From assembly GCA_027923505.1 (NCBI GenBank), contig BROI01000006.1, forward strand, positions 744,001 through 808,000: a stretch of DNA of 64,000 bases. Direction: 5' to 3'. The notes under the pieces were generated by a model. The model did not search any database, was not told where the DNA came from, and saw only the letters and a list, made by a program, of their open reading frames with translations. The position numbers were made by a program, and so were the translations under genes. This document shows positions 21,701 through 35,300 of the stretch, one piece after another (the first letter of the stretch is position 1; each line of letters starts with the position of its first letter). This DNA comes from Mayamaea pseudoterrestris (lineage: Eukaryota > Bacillariophyta > Bacillariophyceae > Sellaphorales > Sellaphoraceae).

Positions 21701-24346
21701 TAGATTTCGGATCGGGACGCGATGGACTCACCCGTCGCGACGACATGGCATTCTCGATCATGCAGCGTTCTCCTCCGCAGGCAGTTAAACAGTGGCCGGA
21801 TCGGAGCGCGATATTCCTTCACGACCAGCTTAACCGACTCACGCTTGGTTGGGCAGAAAGGCGAATAACAAACTTTGATTATCTGCTGCATCTGAACATG
21901 CTTGCGGGGCGAAGCTACAATGACATCTGCCAGTACCCAGTGTTTCCATGGGTGTTATCCAATTATACGTCAGAGACGGTTCCCGATTTGAATGACGTAA
22001 AAAACTATCGCGACCTGTCGAAGCCGATTGGAGCAATAAACGAACAACGTCTAGCGGAGTTTCAAGAGCGATTTGAGTCATTTGTTGATCCCAGTATACC
22101 ACCCTTCATGTACGGAAGCCATTATTCAACAAGTGCCGGTGTCGTCTTGCATTTTCTCGTGCGATTGGTAAATGAATTTGTTTTATTTGAGTGCATTTGA
22201 ATCGTGGCCTTTTTCTGAACCACCTCTGTTACAATTTCAGCACCCTTTCGCAGGGCTTCATCGCCAGCTACAAAGCGGGCACTTCGATTGCGCCGATCGC
22301 CTTTTCAGCTCAGTACCGCGGACTTGGAGTATGTGTACCGGCACCTCAGCTGCGGAGGTAAAAGAACTCACTCCCGAGTGGTACTGCAATCCAGCTTTTC
22401 TGCGAAACGTGAATCAATTCAAGCTAGGCACTTCACAAGACGGCGATGTCTTGGGCGACGTAGCGCTGCCCCCTTGGGCAAACGGCAGTGCAGACAAGTT
22501 TGTTGAAGTCATGAGAGCGGCGCTAGAGAGCGATATTTGCTCTGAAATGCTTCCATCATGGATTGATCTCATATTCGGTCGTAAGCAGCAAGGATCTGAA
22601 GCAATCAAAGCAAACAATGTCTTCTTCTACCTAACTTATTACGGCTCTGTGGACGTTGCCAGCATTGAAGATGAAAGTCTTCGTCAGGCGACAGAGCTTC
22701 AGATCCAGCATTTCGGCCAGACGCCGAGGCAGTTGTTCCGACGTTATCACATCCCCCGCTTCCCGGTGAATCTTCAACATCTATCATTCTACCAATGCAT
22801 CAGTGCCTACAGCCCCATGTCCGGCTCGTCGCGCAACGACTCTATGGCCGCTGAGCTGACAGAAAGTAACAACGCATCGCTCGTGAAGGGTCGGAAACCA
22901 TTTTTAGGTTCGCCAATCTCATACTGGGTACATTTGGATGCGCCTCCACCTGGGCCACATGGTGCGCTGATGAATGTTCGGTTTGCCGGCATCGATCGGT
23001 GCCTCGCCATTGACGACAAGGGAATATTCCACACATTTCGCTGGGCGTGGCGCGCTGACGAGTTAATTGACACTGCTGATAACGAGAATGGTTGTTTCAT
23101 TGCGCAACGGGAGCTCCCACGATTTCGAACAATTCCGCGTCTGATGCATGCCTCGCCGCAAGGGCGTACTGTCGCAGCTGCCATATCCAAAACTTTGTTT
23201 GCAGGCCGTTCCGTCCTACTTGTTCTTTCGGACGGCGACGGAAAGGGTGGACTTGGCATGCAGCTGGTCGATCCGTCCAAGGGGAGCATTCGCGGGGAAG
23301 TGTTAATCCCTGCTGCTCACTCATGCGAAATCACATGCATTGTTACAGATCCGATTGGTACTGCGGCAGGCCATGGAGGTGTTGGCGGAGAGCTGGCACT
23401 CGTTGGCAGTGCCGACGGTTGCGCGAGTCTATGGCGTTTCATGTCCAGTCACTATCTTCCACTCCGGCCGCGCGCTCGCCTGGCGGGTCATCAGGGAGCC
23501 AAGATTTCTGCTGTTGCGTTAAACTCGACGACTCATCTAGCCGCCACGGTATCGGCTGAGCGACTTTGTTTGCATTCGATTGGCAATGGTAATCTAATTC
23601 GTAGTTTTGGTCCTCCAGTTGATACAGTCAGCATGGCGGAGGACAGTGCCTTGTCAGTGGTAACTCGGTTTGCCGACACGCCTGCTTTGGCGATTTCAAG
23701 TCAAGGCTTTCTCGTGACTGTTTGCGAAAGCATTATCGAGTACACTACGTTGACGCGCACTGTAACAACCCTGAACATGTTTTCGATCGAAGGCGAGTTT
23801 TTGGGGTCGCGACCGATGGAACGATGGCGAGGCAAGCCTCATCGTATGATGGCAACACCCGATGGAACTGCCGTTTTGGTTTGCTCGGGGCGAGGTGTCA
23901 CGGTACACCGCCTTTCTTGCTGCCAGCCATTGGAAGTTATTGACGAATGGAGCGTTACCGAGTCGGACGACTTGACCAGCTCCGATAACGTTGAACATTG
24001 TTTCGATCTTGATTTAGGTCCAAGTTTGAATCGACCCGTGGCAGCGGCTGCCGCATGCTCCAATGGCGCATTACGACTCCACGCACTGCCTGGAATTTCG
24101 CAATGGAGCGAGCGGCACAAGAAGAGCAGTTTGGGTAGCACGGTGGGAAATGCCTTTGTCAAACCGGCACAAACAATGAACCGAGCGTTGAAGGAAGGTT
24201 TTAATTTCGGATCACGAATCGCTGGTATGGGTCGCGAAATAGGAAAGGATGTCGCAAAGGAAGTATCGACGGAAGTCAAGACGGCTGGAGTCGGCGGTTT
24301 TCTCGGCAATCTCATGAAGCGTCGCAACAATGCGCCAGGTTCATAA
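15741..24346 (+). CDS. giant PH-BEACH-WD40 protein, three exons
   Basis: Exons are 15741-21574, 21639-22167 and 22241-24346, with introns of 64 and 73 bp, giving 2,822 residues. After a polyQ tract near residue 25, residues about 70-300 look like a concanavalin A/laminin-G-type fold ([34 protein letters not shown]). A long helical solenoid region follows. A PH-like domain starts near residue 1830 ([20 protein letters not shown]) and includes the exon 1-2 junction (SLEIFFIPSGG). The BEACH domain contains [56 protein letters not shown], then [30 protein letters not shown] and [16 protein letters not shown]40-type blades follow ([14 protein letters not shown]). The C-terminal tail is basic and Gly-rich. 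The family scaffolds membrane traffic, lysosome and autophagy events (neurobeachin, LYST, WDFY types). I cannot assign a specific orthologue. Confidence 0.92.
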
Positions 24347-25817
24347 TAATTACAATGACGTATAGTTAACATTACATGTTTAGCATGATAGTAGGTTTTA
24401 TCAATAGTTGCTATGCACACTCGAGCATTTTGCGGAAATGACGCTGCTTTTCGCCAATAGTTGTCGTGTTCAACCAACCATCTATAAACGCACGACGTGT
24501 ATTGACGCCAAACTCGCGTCTTGTATAAGATTTGGTGCAATTGCTTCGTCGTTCAACGTATTCTGTAAGCTTTGTCTCGCGTCGTATACCATTGAACGTC
24601 AATCGACTCGGAACATTGCTGACGGTTGATCCGGAGGCACCTTCATTCTGCATCCTTTGTCTGTTTTCGTCGCAGACCTGCCCGACGTAGTATAATGATA
24701 CCAGTACTGGCATGGATACATCGAATTGCAAGTATTGATTGTCTCGTTGCTGCGCGTGTTTGTCGCTCATTGTTTCGTCGACAAGCTCACGACGTTGGCA
24801 TGGCAGTGCCATTGGCGGCTGCTTCTCCTTTTATTCAAGCAACCAGCGCAGCCGCACGATTTATTCGACATTTGCAGCTGCACTAGCTTCTTGTCTAGTA
24901 AATTGTCGCCGACGAGTTGGTCTTCTATAGTAGTCGATGATTTGCGACTTGTCGTCGAGTCGTCGGCAATGAACGGACGACTGAAGTAACGCTTTTGCTT
25001 CACTGCAGTCGTTCAAGCTTCACAATATCATTATAGATCGTTGTCAGCGAATTTTGGAGCAAGCCGTGTTGTCCTGCTTGCAAGGTTAAACACACGGTTA
25101 AACCAGGACTCCGTTTGCAGCAGTTTCGTCGTCTCGCCTCCTCGTCTTTTCGTCATGCGATTTGCCGTACACGAGCCTCCTTCCATAGGTCTGTCGAGAT
25201 ATCGAAAAGATCCTCCCAGTAGTACGGTTGAGATCTTGTACTTGAACTAAAACTCGACCATTCGTCTCAGCGTACCTGCGCTTGCTGGAAGGAAGGTTCA
25301 TGATTATTTCACGATGATGATGTGCCTTCGTCCATGCGCCCACTGCTCGTTCATGCTTCGAGCCACATTCCTTTTCGGAAGTCCTGCCCAGCTCCGTGCC
25401 AACTGCTTTGACACATATTTGATTGGCCATAATACGTCACGACATGACGTGTCACCGTCGAGGCGGCGCGATCCACGCCCACGGCGCGTTCATGCTTCGA
25501 GCCATTCCCACCGTACGTCCAGCCCAGCTCCGTGCCCACTGATGTGACGCACATCCGATTGGCTAGAATACGTCATGCCTTGACGTGTCACCGTCGAGGC
25601 GGCGCGCGAATGTCCTCGCGGTGCCTGCACGCGTCAAGCTTGGCACGTAGAACCATCGGACATTGTTTCTCACCGCTCCCTTTGCGTCATACCAGCGCCT
25701 ATTATACGCTTGTACATTGAAAGTCCTCGTCAACCAATAGGAAAACTAAAGATAGCTATGACGGAAGGCACGCCATGAGAGAAGATTATATATGTATTGA
25801 TGCCGCTTTGTGGTAAT
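24347..25817. other. 1.5 kb gene-poor region upstream of tRNA-Ala
   Basis: No gene is confidently supported. Two minus-strand frames (24767-25003 and 24411-24812) overlap and look moderately protein-like (for instance VGQVCDENRQRMQNEGASG). They lack a proper ATG, a plausible intron between them and any family match. The right half holds a duplicated regulatory-looking module described separately, and a TATA-like stretch at about 25786-25796 precedes the tRNA. Confidence 0.4.
25349..25606. repeat. two-copy tandem duplication (about 120 bp, period about 139 bp) rich in CRE-like sites
   Basis: Copies at 25349-25470 and 25488-25606 share GTTCATGCTTCGAGCCA, CCCAGCTCCGTGCC, GATTGGC (an inverted CCAAT box), AATACGTCA, TGACGTGTCA and CCGTCGAGGCGGCGCG. 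The ends are best conserved and the middle is diverged. The second copy also has TGACGC. The cluster of ACGTCA, TGACGT and TGACGC sites resembles bZIP/CRE-type promoter elements. No confident gene lies immediately on either side. Confidence 0.7.
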
Positions 25818-25890
25818 GGGGTATTAGCTCAGTGGTATGAGCGCCCGCTTTGCATGCGGGAGGTCCGCGGTTCGATCCCGTGATACTCCA
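25818..25890 (+). tRNA. tRNA-Ala(UGC)
   Basis: A 73 nt intronless cloverleaf. The acceptor stem GGGGTAT pairs with ATACTCC and includes the G3-U70 wobble pair that identifies alanine tRNAs. The anticodon arm is CCCGC-TTTGCAT-GCGGG with anticodon TGC. The D arm is GCTC/GAGC and the T arm holds GGTTCGATCCC. Internal promoter box A (TAGCTCAGTGG) and box B are intact, and a T-run follows at about 25895-25898 as a Pol III terminator. The CCA tail is not encoded beyond the discriminator A, as expected for a nuclear gene. Confidence 0.97.
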
Positions 25891-26375
25891 TTTCGTTTTG
25901 CCATTGCCGTTTATACTTGTTACGATTGTCCCAGCCTAGCATACATTTTTTGCCGCGTTCAAACATGCTTCTGCTGCTGGCGAATGCACTGTCAATTTGT
26001 CGCGCAGCAAGTAATGGCTCTCTTAAAAACCATGACGACTTCAGCAAATCGCAAATCGCAAATCACAAATCACAAACCCATTAACACGTTCACATCCTCC
26101 GTGGAGCTACACTGCTGCATTTATGTAATTGTTTGCTGTTCTATCTGTATAATGCACATTATGTGAGATTAACAGAGCTTTATTAAAGGTAATTAGTGAG
26201 ACAGCGTACAACACCACAAGTCTTTTTGTGAAGGAACTGGGAAGAGGGTTCCTCCAAAATAGAAGAGAGTGTTTTGTCACAAAAGCATTCAGTAAAAAGT
26301 GATACTTTATCCCAACATGTAATAGGGTTGTAAATCATGTGATGATATCCTCTTGGTATTTCGTCGATTGGCGTC
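25891..26375. other. intergenic between tRNA-Ala and the giant gene 3' end
   Basis: This 485 bp gap contains a short direct repeat of AAATCGCAAATCGCAAATCACAAATCACAA type near 26044-26076. The rest is the downstream flank of the minus-strand giant gene. No gene is supported. Confidence 0.5.
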
Positions 26376-29300
26376 TTAAATGCCACCTTGAGTGCAGCAT
26401 GAGCATTGCATCTTGCCAAGGTCAACCTCAAATGTTGCGAGATTGCCTGCAAACATGAGATCGCACATGGCATCAACATCGCCGCTCATGTCATTGTTGA
26501 AAAGTGTAACTTGGCGCAGTTTGGATGTTTTACCTGCAAAATCAGTGGCAAATTCTGATGCTGGAAATGTGCCAGTCAGCTGATTGTTGTGTAAAAGCAG
26601 CTCTTCAATCTTGGGCGCATTAATGTCAGCCGGAACTGTGCCTGTCAGTCGATTGCCATCCAAATGTAATCGTTGCCAGTCAAGCTTGCCAAAGTCACTG
26701 GGTATGGATCCAGAGATATCATTGTTCTCCAAGAAAAGTGTGCGGAGATTGGGCTCAGTTAAAGGAACATTATTGGGAATTGTGCCTGTGAAAAAGTTGT
26801 ATGCCATATCGAGGTAGACCATATCTTCGAACTGCCACATGAAGTCAGGAATCGTGCCTTTAAACAGGTTAAAGGATAGCGAAAAAGTGTCAAGCTCCGA
26901 TAATTTCACAAAGTCTGATGGTATTGTACCTGACAATAAATTGTCGGAGAGTGTGATCTCCCAAAGTGTGGACAGCATTGAGATTTCAGGTGGGAGAGTG
27001 CCTCTCATCTGTTGACCATAGTTTCGTATTATCTGGTACTCTTCAAAGCGGCCACATGGGTCGACTCCAATCATAGTGTACCAATCGCATTCATGGAGGT
27101 CGGAGACCCATAAATCTCCCTCCAACCAATTGTCACCATTGAATTCGCAGTACATTAAGGCCATTGCAAAGCGCTGTCGAATTCGCTCGACCTGGAACTC
27201 CATTATATCTTTTCCGGTTCGAAGCCATTCCCTTGCCCAATTCTGACAGGTACCGGGAATATTAATCAGATCCCTTGTTTGTGGAGGCAAAGCAGGATCA
27301 ATAGCACCCATGATGTAACCACATTCAGCACTTTGTACACAAGGCAGAGAAGGTGGGATTGGGAGGTTTGGAAGAGTGTGAGGGGTGTTTGATATCGGAG
27401 CAGCCGGATTAAAGCCTAGCATCGGTGGTGTGCCCCCAGCCGGCGGAGGCACTGCAATGCTTGATGCGCCCATGTAAGTTACGGCAGCCACCAGCGGCAA
27501 GCTAAGCCAAATTGGCAAAACAATCCCTTTTGGAGCTTCCTTTTCTTCTTCTTCTGGCTCGTTGTATATGTCTTCCGGAATTGACATTGGCCTAGGCCCA
27601 GCTCCGGTGTCATCTTCTTCGTCGGGGTTTGATGCCCAAGGGGCGGATGGATTCTCCACGTCAGGACTACCCACCGGGTAGATTGGCTTGCTGCTTGTGA
27701 AATCAAAGTCATCATAAGTTTCTGGGGATGTCTTTGGCATTGATCCTGCCGGAGGCTTGGGCTTAGTGCTTGTGAATTCAAAGTCATTGTAAGTCTCAGG
27801 CCGATCTTGATGTTCAGCCCTTGGTTCTGAACGGCCTGAGGCTGGTTTATTGCTACTGAACTCAAAAATATCATGCGTCTCCGGCGCCTTCTTGGGTGGT
27901 GGTGGGCCACGCCTCCAGTCCCATCCAGGATAGTCCTCATCGTCAACAACCGGTTTTGTATTAGGTTTTGGTTTTTCACTCACGTATTCAAAACTAGCGT
28001 GCTGCGGTCGACTGCGGTTCCAGTCCCATTCCGGAGACTTATCTGAGGTATTATCATCATGCCGAGGCCTTGGTGGCAGCCCTTCTTGGGGGCCCGTTGG
28101 ACCAAATCCTACCGGTGCAAGTTCTTCATCTGCAGGGACGGCTCGCTGCCTGTTCCAGTCCATGTCAGGTTCATCGTCAAAAACGTCATTCTTCCCAGGT
28201 CTTGAAGGGGTAGTACCCTGTGGGCCGAACGGCCCACTGAACGGAGAAGGCTCTCCAGTTCCAGGTGTTGGCCTATTACGATTCCAGTCCCATGCGGGCA
28301 ATCCATCCGTCTCGTCACCACCAGGGATATGCCTTGGAAGTCCTTCATTTGGGCTTAGTATACCTTGGGTGTCAGGTGGCACTTCGTTACCTGGAATGGG
28401 TCTATTGCGGTTCCAGTCCCAAGCAGGGGAGGCTTCAGGAACTTCAGTTGCCTTTTTTGGATGGTAGTTGGAAGCCTGAGGCACTAGCTGCCCCTGTGGT
28501 TTTGGGCCCAAAGCATCAGGAATATCTGCACCCTTGTTTCTAAGCCAGTCCAAAACTTTTTCAACGTCTTCGGGTCTAGAATCGTCTGGAGGAAAAGCGC
28601 TCGCTGATGAAGAACCAATAATTGGAGGTTTGATAGCGCCAGGAACCTCTTCTTCAACAGAAGGCGCATTAGGATTCCTCATCCATTCAAGAGCTTCTTC
28701 CATTGCCTTCTTCTTATTGGCTGGTGACAGTTGACGCGGCAGTGGAACACCAGCAATGTTCGCTAGAGCCTCCAGTGCCGGTTCGTCGATCTCGTCAGGA
28801 TTTGGTTCGTGGCCTCTTAACCAGTCAAGAGCATTATCAACTGCAGCCTTCTTCTCGTCAGCATTCAAACTACCTCTTGGGGGAGGCACCCCCGCCAAAT
28901 TCAACAAATTATTAAGTGTTGGCTCATCAATTTCATGCGCTGGACCTTTGCGCCTCAGCCAGTCCAAAGAGTCATCTAGCACATTTGTTTTGTCTTCTGG
29001 CGTCAGCTGGCGAGGCAGTGGAACGCCAGCAAGATTGGCAAATGCTTGAACTGTGTCTTCATCCACATCATCTACTTGTGGATTATTGTTTCGAAGCCAA
29101 TCCATTACTGCGTCAAGAGCTTCTTTTAGTTCTGTGGGTGGGATATGGCTGGGAAGAGGCAATCCCGGGACATTGACAATGTCTGCTGGTTGATGAATGT
29201 GACCACTCAAAATAGGTGTCTGAGATCGACGCGCCCAATCAAGTTCTGGTTCAGCCAGCGGTTTCTTGGGAAGATTAACGCCGGCAGTTTTAACGAGGGC

Positions 29301-32300
29301 TTGGAGCGAAGGCTCATCTAACTCTTCAATAGACTTTGGTGTTGGAGGATGCTTGCGTAGCCAGTCAACTGAATCGCTCAAAACTTGTTTCTTTTGGTCA
29401 TCGTCAATTGGGCATTTTGGTAATGAAATCCCTGCCATGTTTGCAAAGGCCCTTAATGAGGGTTCGTCGACATCATTGGGTATGGGATTGTTCTTTCGCA
29501 ACCAATTCACAGCATCATCCACAGCCTCCTTCCTACTGGTCGGTGTTCGTGGCAACGGAATACCAGCCAAATTAGCAAGTGACAGCAATGTAGTTTCATC
29601 AACATTATCCACCAAAGGGTGGTTGGTTCTTATCCAGTTCATTGCATCCTCCACTATCAGTGGTTTTTCACAGCTGAGAATTTCACGTGGTGTTGGAGTA
29701 CCAGCAAGATTCATGAGTGCACTCATTGTTGGTTCTGTTACTTCAACAGCACTGGGAGAAAGGCTCCGAATCCAGTTCACAGTATCTTCAAAGGGCTTCT
29801 GAAACTCTGGTGAAAGATGACTCCTTGGGAGCGGAACACCAGCAAGATTGGCCAGCGCCCGAAGAGTTGGCTCATCTACATCATCTAAATTGGGAGTATT
29901 GCCTCTAAGCCAGTTCATTGCGTCATCAACAGAAGATTGTTGCCCTGATGGGGGTGTTGTCCTGGGCGTTGGAATTCCGGCAAGGTTCATCAGTGCACTC
30001 ATTGTTGGTTCGGTTAATTCACCTGCATTGGGTGGATGGCTTCGAATCCAATCCACAGTGTCATCAAGGGGCTTCTGAAACTCTGGCAAAAGGCGACTCC
30101 TTGGAAGAGCGACACCAGCAATGTTGGCCAGTGCTCGAAGGGTTGGCTCATCCACATCACCTAATGTCGGAGTATTTTCCCTAATCCATTTCAATGCATC
30201 ATGTAGCAAAGGTCCTTGCTCTGATGAGGGAACTGTCCTAGGGGTTGGAATTCTGGCAAGATTAGCCAATGCATCCAGGGTTGGTTTGTCTATGTCATTT
30301 TCAGACGGAGGATTGTTTCTGAGCCATTCCAACGTGTCATTGAGAGGCTTCTGGTGCTCAAATGATAACTGTTTGCAAGGCAATGGAACACCAGCTAGAT
30401 TGGCAAGTGCGCGGAGGGTTGGCTCATCCACATTTTCTGGTTTGGGATTGTTTGACCTTATCCAGTTAATTGCTGTATCTAAAACATGAGACTTTTGTGT
30501 CAGAGATACATCACGTGGAGATGGAATTCCAGCTAAGTTAGCAAGAGCATCCAAAGTAGGCTTGTCTAACTCATTCACCAATGGAGGATGGCTGCGAAGC
30601 CAATCTACACAATCATTCAGAGCATTCTGCTGCTCATGAGAAAGTGGACAGTGGGGAATTGGGACACCCGCTAAATTAGCGAGCGCACGTAGAGTAGGCT
30701 CATCAATATCTTTTGGATCTGGCTTGTTGCTTCTAATCCAGTTCCAGGCTTTATCCACCACTTGGGGTTGCTCAGATGTGGGAATGGATCGAGGTGTAGG
30801 AACTCCTGCTAGGTTGGCTAATGCCTCTATGGTTGGCTCATCAAGCTCACCAGGCTTAAAGCTTTGATTTCGGAGCCATTCGGTGGTGTCACTCAAAATT
30901 CCAGCCTGGTCTGGAGTCAAAGTAGATCTTGGGAGTGGCACACCTGCTAGATTTGCAAGAGCTCGAAGTGTAGGCTGATCAATCTCCTGTGGTTTTGGAT
31001 TGTTGCTCCGCAGCCAATTAATGACTTTCTCTATAAGCATTGGCTGCTGGGACTTGGGAATTTCTCGTGGTGTTGGAATCCCAGCAAGATTTGCCAAAGC
31101 GTCCAATGTGGGTTCATCAATATCTGCTGCAGTAGGGGCACTACTGCGCAGCCACTCTGTTGTTTCATTCAAGATGTTGATCTGTTCTGGGGTCAGGGGA
31201 CTACGTGGAAGTGGAACACCTGCCAAGTTAGCAAGTGCTTGTAGTGTTGGCACATCAACCTTTGCTGGATCAGGTTGGTTATCCCGAAGCCATGTCATAG
31301 CTTGGTCCAATATACCAGGTTTTTGTGACATGGGAACAGTTTTTGGTATTGGAATTCCTGCTAAATTGGCCAATGCTTTCAAAGTAGGTTCATTAATCTG
31401 ATCTGCTGCAGGATTGTGGCCACGGAGCCATTCTATGGTAGTTTCAAGGACTGCAATTTGCTCCTCTGACATTGGACTGCATGGCAAGGGAACTCCTGCA
31501 AGATTGGCAAGTGCACGGAGGGTTGGCTCATCCACATTTTCTGGTTTGGGATTGTTTGACTGTATCCAGTTCAAAGCAGTATCTATAACTTGTGGCTTTT
31601 CAGATTTAGGTATATGGCGTTGTGATGGAATTCCAGCTAGGTTGGCTAGTGCATCAAGGGTTGGCTGGTCATGGAGTTTTTCCAAGGGCTTGTGATTGCG
31701 CAACCATTCTGTTGCACTGTTCAGCACAGCCTCCTGCGCTGGTGTAAGTGGCATCCGTGGAAGTGGTATGCCAGCCAAATTGGCAAGTGCTCGAAGGGTT
31801 GGCTCATCTACTTCCTTGGGGTCTGGGTGGTGGTTGCGTACCCAATTCATTGCATCATCAACAATCTTTCCAACCTTGGATTCTGGAATCTGCCGGGGTG
31901 TTGGCACTCCAGCAAGGTTTGCCAAAGCTTCCAAAGCAGGACCACCAAGTTCATGTGCCTTAGGTTTGTTATTTCGCAGCCACTCAGTAGTGGCATCCAA
32001 AGTGCTAATCTGCTCTGGTGTCAGTTGGCTTTGCGGTAGTGGTACTCCAGCAAGATTGGCCAAAGCACAAAGTGTTGGCTCATCCACATTTTCTGGTACA
32101 GGATTGTTGCTTCTCACCCAATTCATAGCATCATCTACGACCTTGGTCTTCTGTGACTTGTGAATTGCACGAGGTGTTGGAATTCCTGCTAGATTAGCCA
32201 GTGCTTCCACAGCAAGCTCATCAAGCTCATCTTCAGCAGGCTTGTGGCTACGTAGCCACTCAGTTGCTACAGCAAGCACATTCTCCTGCTCTGGTGAAAG

Positions 32301-35300
32301 CCGGCTCCTTGGCAATGGTATACCTGCCAGATTTGCCATAGCACGAAGTGCAGGCTCATCAACATCATCAGGATCTGGTTTATTCTGTCGGATCCAGTTC
32401 ATAAAATCCTCCAACAATTGTGGCTGCTCAGACTTTGGTACATGACGGGCAGAGGGAATACCTGCTAAGTTTGTCAGAGCCTCTAATACTGGCTCATCCA
32501 GGTATTGTTCAGTGGGCTGGTGATTGCGCAGCCATGTGATGGCCTCATCCAACACGTCTAGCTCTTCCTGTGACATGACTTTACGAGGTACTGGTATCCC
32601 TGCTAAGTTGGCCAGTGCTTGGAGTGATGGTGTATCAATATTCTTTGGTTTGGGGTCATTGTGACGAATCCAGTTCATGGCCTCATCAAGTATTTTTGCC
32701 TTCTGCGACGTCGGAATGTGCCGCCTCGTTGGCAATTCTGCAAGGTTGGCAAGTGCTTCTGCTGTTGGTTCATCAATCTCATTGTCCTTGGGCACATGTG
32801 TACGGAGCCATTCAATGGCATCATCAAGAACTAGTTGTTGTTCATGTGTAAGCATTTGGCGTGGTAGTGGGACGCCTGCAAGATTGGCTAGAGCTTGTAG
32901 ATTTGGCCCATCAGCTAAATTGGGGTTTGGCTCATTCTGTCGAAGCCAATTTACAGCACTGTCAACAACATTAGGCCAATCAGGTAAGGGGATATGTCGG
33001 GGGGAGGGCACACCTGCCAAATTGGCAATAGCATCCAAAGTAGGCTTGTCTAACTCATTCACCAATGGAGGATGGCTGCGAAGCCAATCTACACAATCAT
33101 TCAGAGCATTCTGCTGCTCATGAGAAAGTGGACAGTGGGGAATTGGGACACCCGCTAAATTAGCAAGCGCACGTAGAGTAGGCTCATCAATATCTTTTGG
33201 ATCTGGCTTGTTGCTTCTAATCCAGTTCCAGGCTTTATCCACCACTTGGGGTTGCTCAGATGTGGGAATGGATCGAGGTGTAGGAACTCCTGCTAGGTTG
33301 GCTAATGCCTCTATGGTTGGCTCATCAAGCTCACCAGGCTTAAAGCTTTGATTTCGGAGCCATTCGGTGGTGTCACTCAAAATTCCAGCCTGGTCTGGAG
33401 TCAAAGTAGATCTTGGGAGTGGCACACCTGCTAGATTTGCAAGAGCTCGAAGTGTAGGCTGATCAATCTCCTGTGGTTTTGGATTGTTGCTCCGCAGCCA
33501 ATTAATGACTTTCTCTATAAGCATTGGCTGCTGGGACTTGGGGATTTCTCGTGGTGTTGGAATCCCAGCAAGATTTGCCAAAGCGTCCAATGTGGGTTCA
33601 TCAATATCTGCTGCAGTAGGGGCACTACTGCGCAGCCACTCTGTTGTTTCATTCAAGATGTTGATCTGTTCTGGGGTCAGGGGACTACGTGGAAGTGGAA
33701 CACCTGCCAAGTTAGCAAGTGCTTGTAGTGTTGGCACATCAACCTTTGCTGGATCAGGTTGGTTATCCCGAAGCCATGTCATAGCTTGGTCCAATATACC
33801 AGGTTTTTGTGACATGGGAACAGTTTTTGGTATTGGAATTCCTGCTAAATTGGCCAATGCTTTCAAAGTAGGTTCATTAATCTGATCTGCTGCAGGATTG
33901 TGGCCACGGAGCCATTCTATGGTAGTTTCAAGGACTGCAATTTGCTCCTCTGACATTGGACTGCATGGCAAGGGAACTCCTGCAAGATTGGCAAGTGCAC
34001 GGAGGGTTGGCTCATCCACATTTTCTGGTTTGGGATTGTTTGACCGTATCCAGTTCAAAGCAGCATCTATAACTTGTGGCTTTTCAGATTTAGGTATATG
34101 GCGTTGTGATGGAATTCCAGCTAGGTTGGCTAGTGCATCAAGGGTTGGCTGGTCATGGAGTTTTTCCAAGGGCTTGTGATTGCGCAACCATTCTGTTGCA
34201 CTGTTCAGCACAGCCTCCTGCGCTGGTGTAAGTGGCATCCGTGGAAGTGGTATGCCAGCCAAATTGGCAAGTGCTCGAAGGGTTGGCTCATCTACTTCCT
34301 TGGGGTCTGGGTGGTGGTTGCGTACCCAATTCATTGCATCATCAACAATCTTTCCAACCTTGGATCCTGGAATCTGCCGGGGTGTTGGCACTCCAGCAAG
34401 GTTTGCCAAAGCTTCCAAAGCAGGATCACCAAGTTCATGTGCCTTAGGTTTGTTATTTCGCAGCCACTCAGTAGTGGCATCCAAAGTGCTAATCTGCTCT
34501 GGTGTCAGTTGGCTTTGCGGTAGTGGTACTCCAGCAAGATTGGCCAAAGCACAAAGTGTTGGCTCATCCACATTTTCTGGTACAGGATTGTTGCTTCTCA
34601 CCCAATTCATAGCATCATCTACGACCTTGGTCTTCTGTGACTTGTGAATTGCACGAGGTGTTGGAATTCCTGCTAGATTAGCCAGTGCTTCCACAGCAAG
34701 CTCATCAAGCTCATCTTCAGCAGGCTTGTGGCTACGTAGCCACTCAGTTGCTACAGCAAGCACATTCTCCTGCTCTGGTGAAAGCCGGCTCCTTGGTAAT
34801 GGTATACCTGCCAGATTTGCCATAGCACGAAGTGCAGGCTCATCAACATCATCAGGATCTGGTTTATTCTGTCGGATCCAGTTCATAAAATCCTCCAACA
34901 ATTGTGGCTGCTCAGACTTTGGTACATGACGGGCAGAGGGAATACCTGCTAAGTTTGTCAGAGCCTCTAATACTGGCTCTTCCAGGTATTGCTCAGTGGG
35001 CTGGTGATTGCGCAGCCATGTGATGGCCTCATCCAACACGTCTAGCTCTTCTTGTGACATGACTTTACGAGGTACTGGTAACCCTGCTAGGTTTGCAAGT
35101 ATTTTGAGAGTAGGATCATCCAATTTCTCTGGTTTTGGGTCATTGTGACGAATCCAATTAATTGCGTTGTCCAGCATCTTTGGCTTCTCATTTTCATGGA
35201 AGTATCTGGGGGTGGGTATACCTGCAAGATTTGCTAATGCCTCAGCTGTTGACTGGTCCAAATTATTACCAGTGGGTTGATGCGTACGAAGCCAGTTTGT

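Noticed and set aside
24411-25003. Possible two-exon minus-strand gene (frames 24767-25003 and 24411-24812)
   Set aside because: The upstream frame has no ATG at its head, the only in-phase intron would be about 41 bp, and no family is recognisable. Kept as an open question because of the duplicated module upstream.
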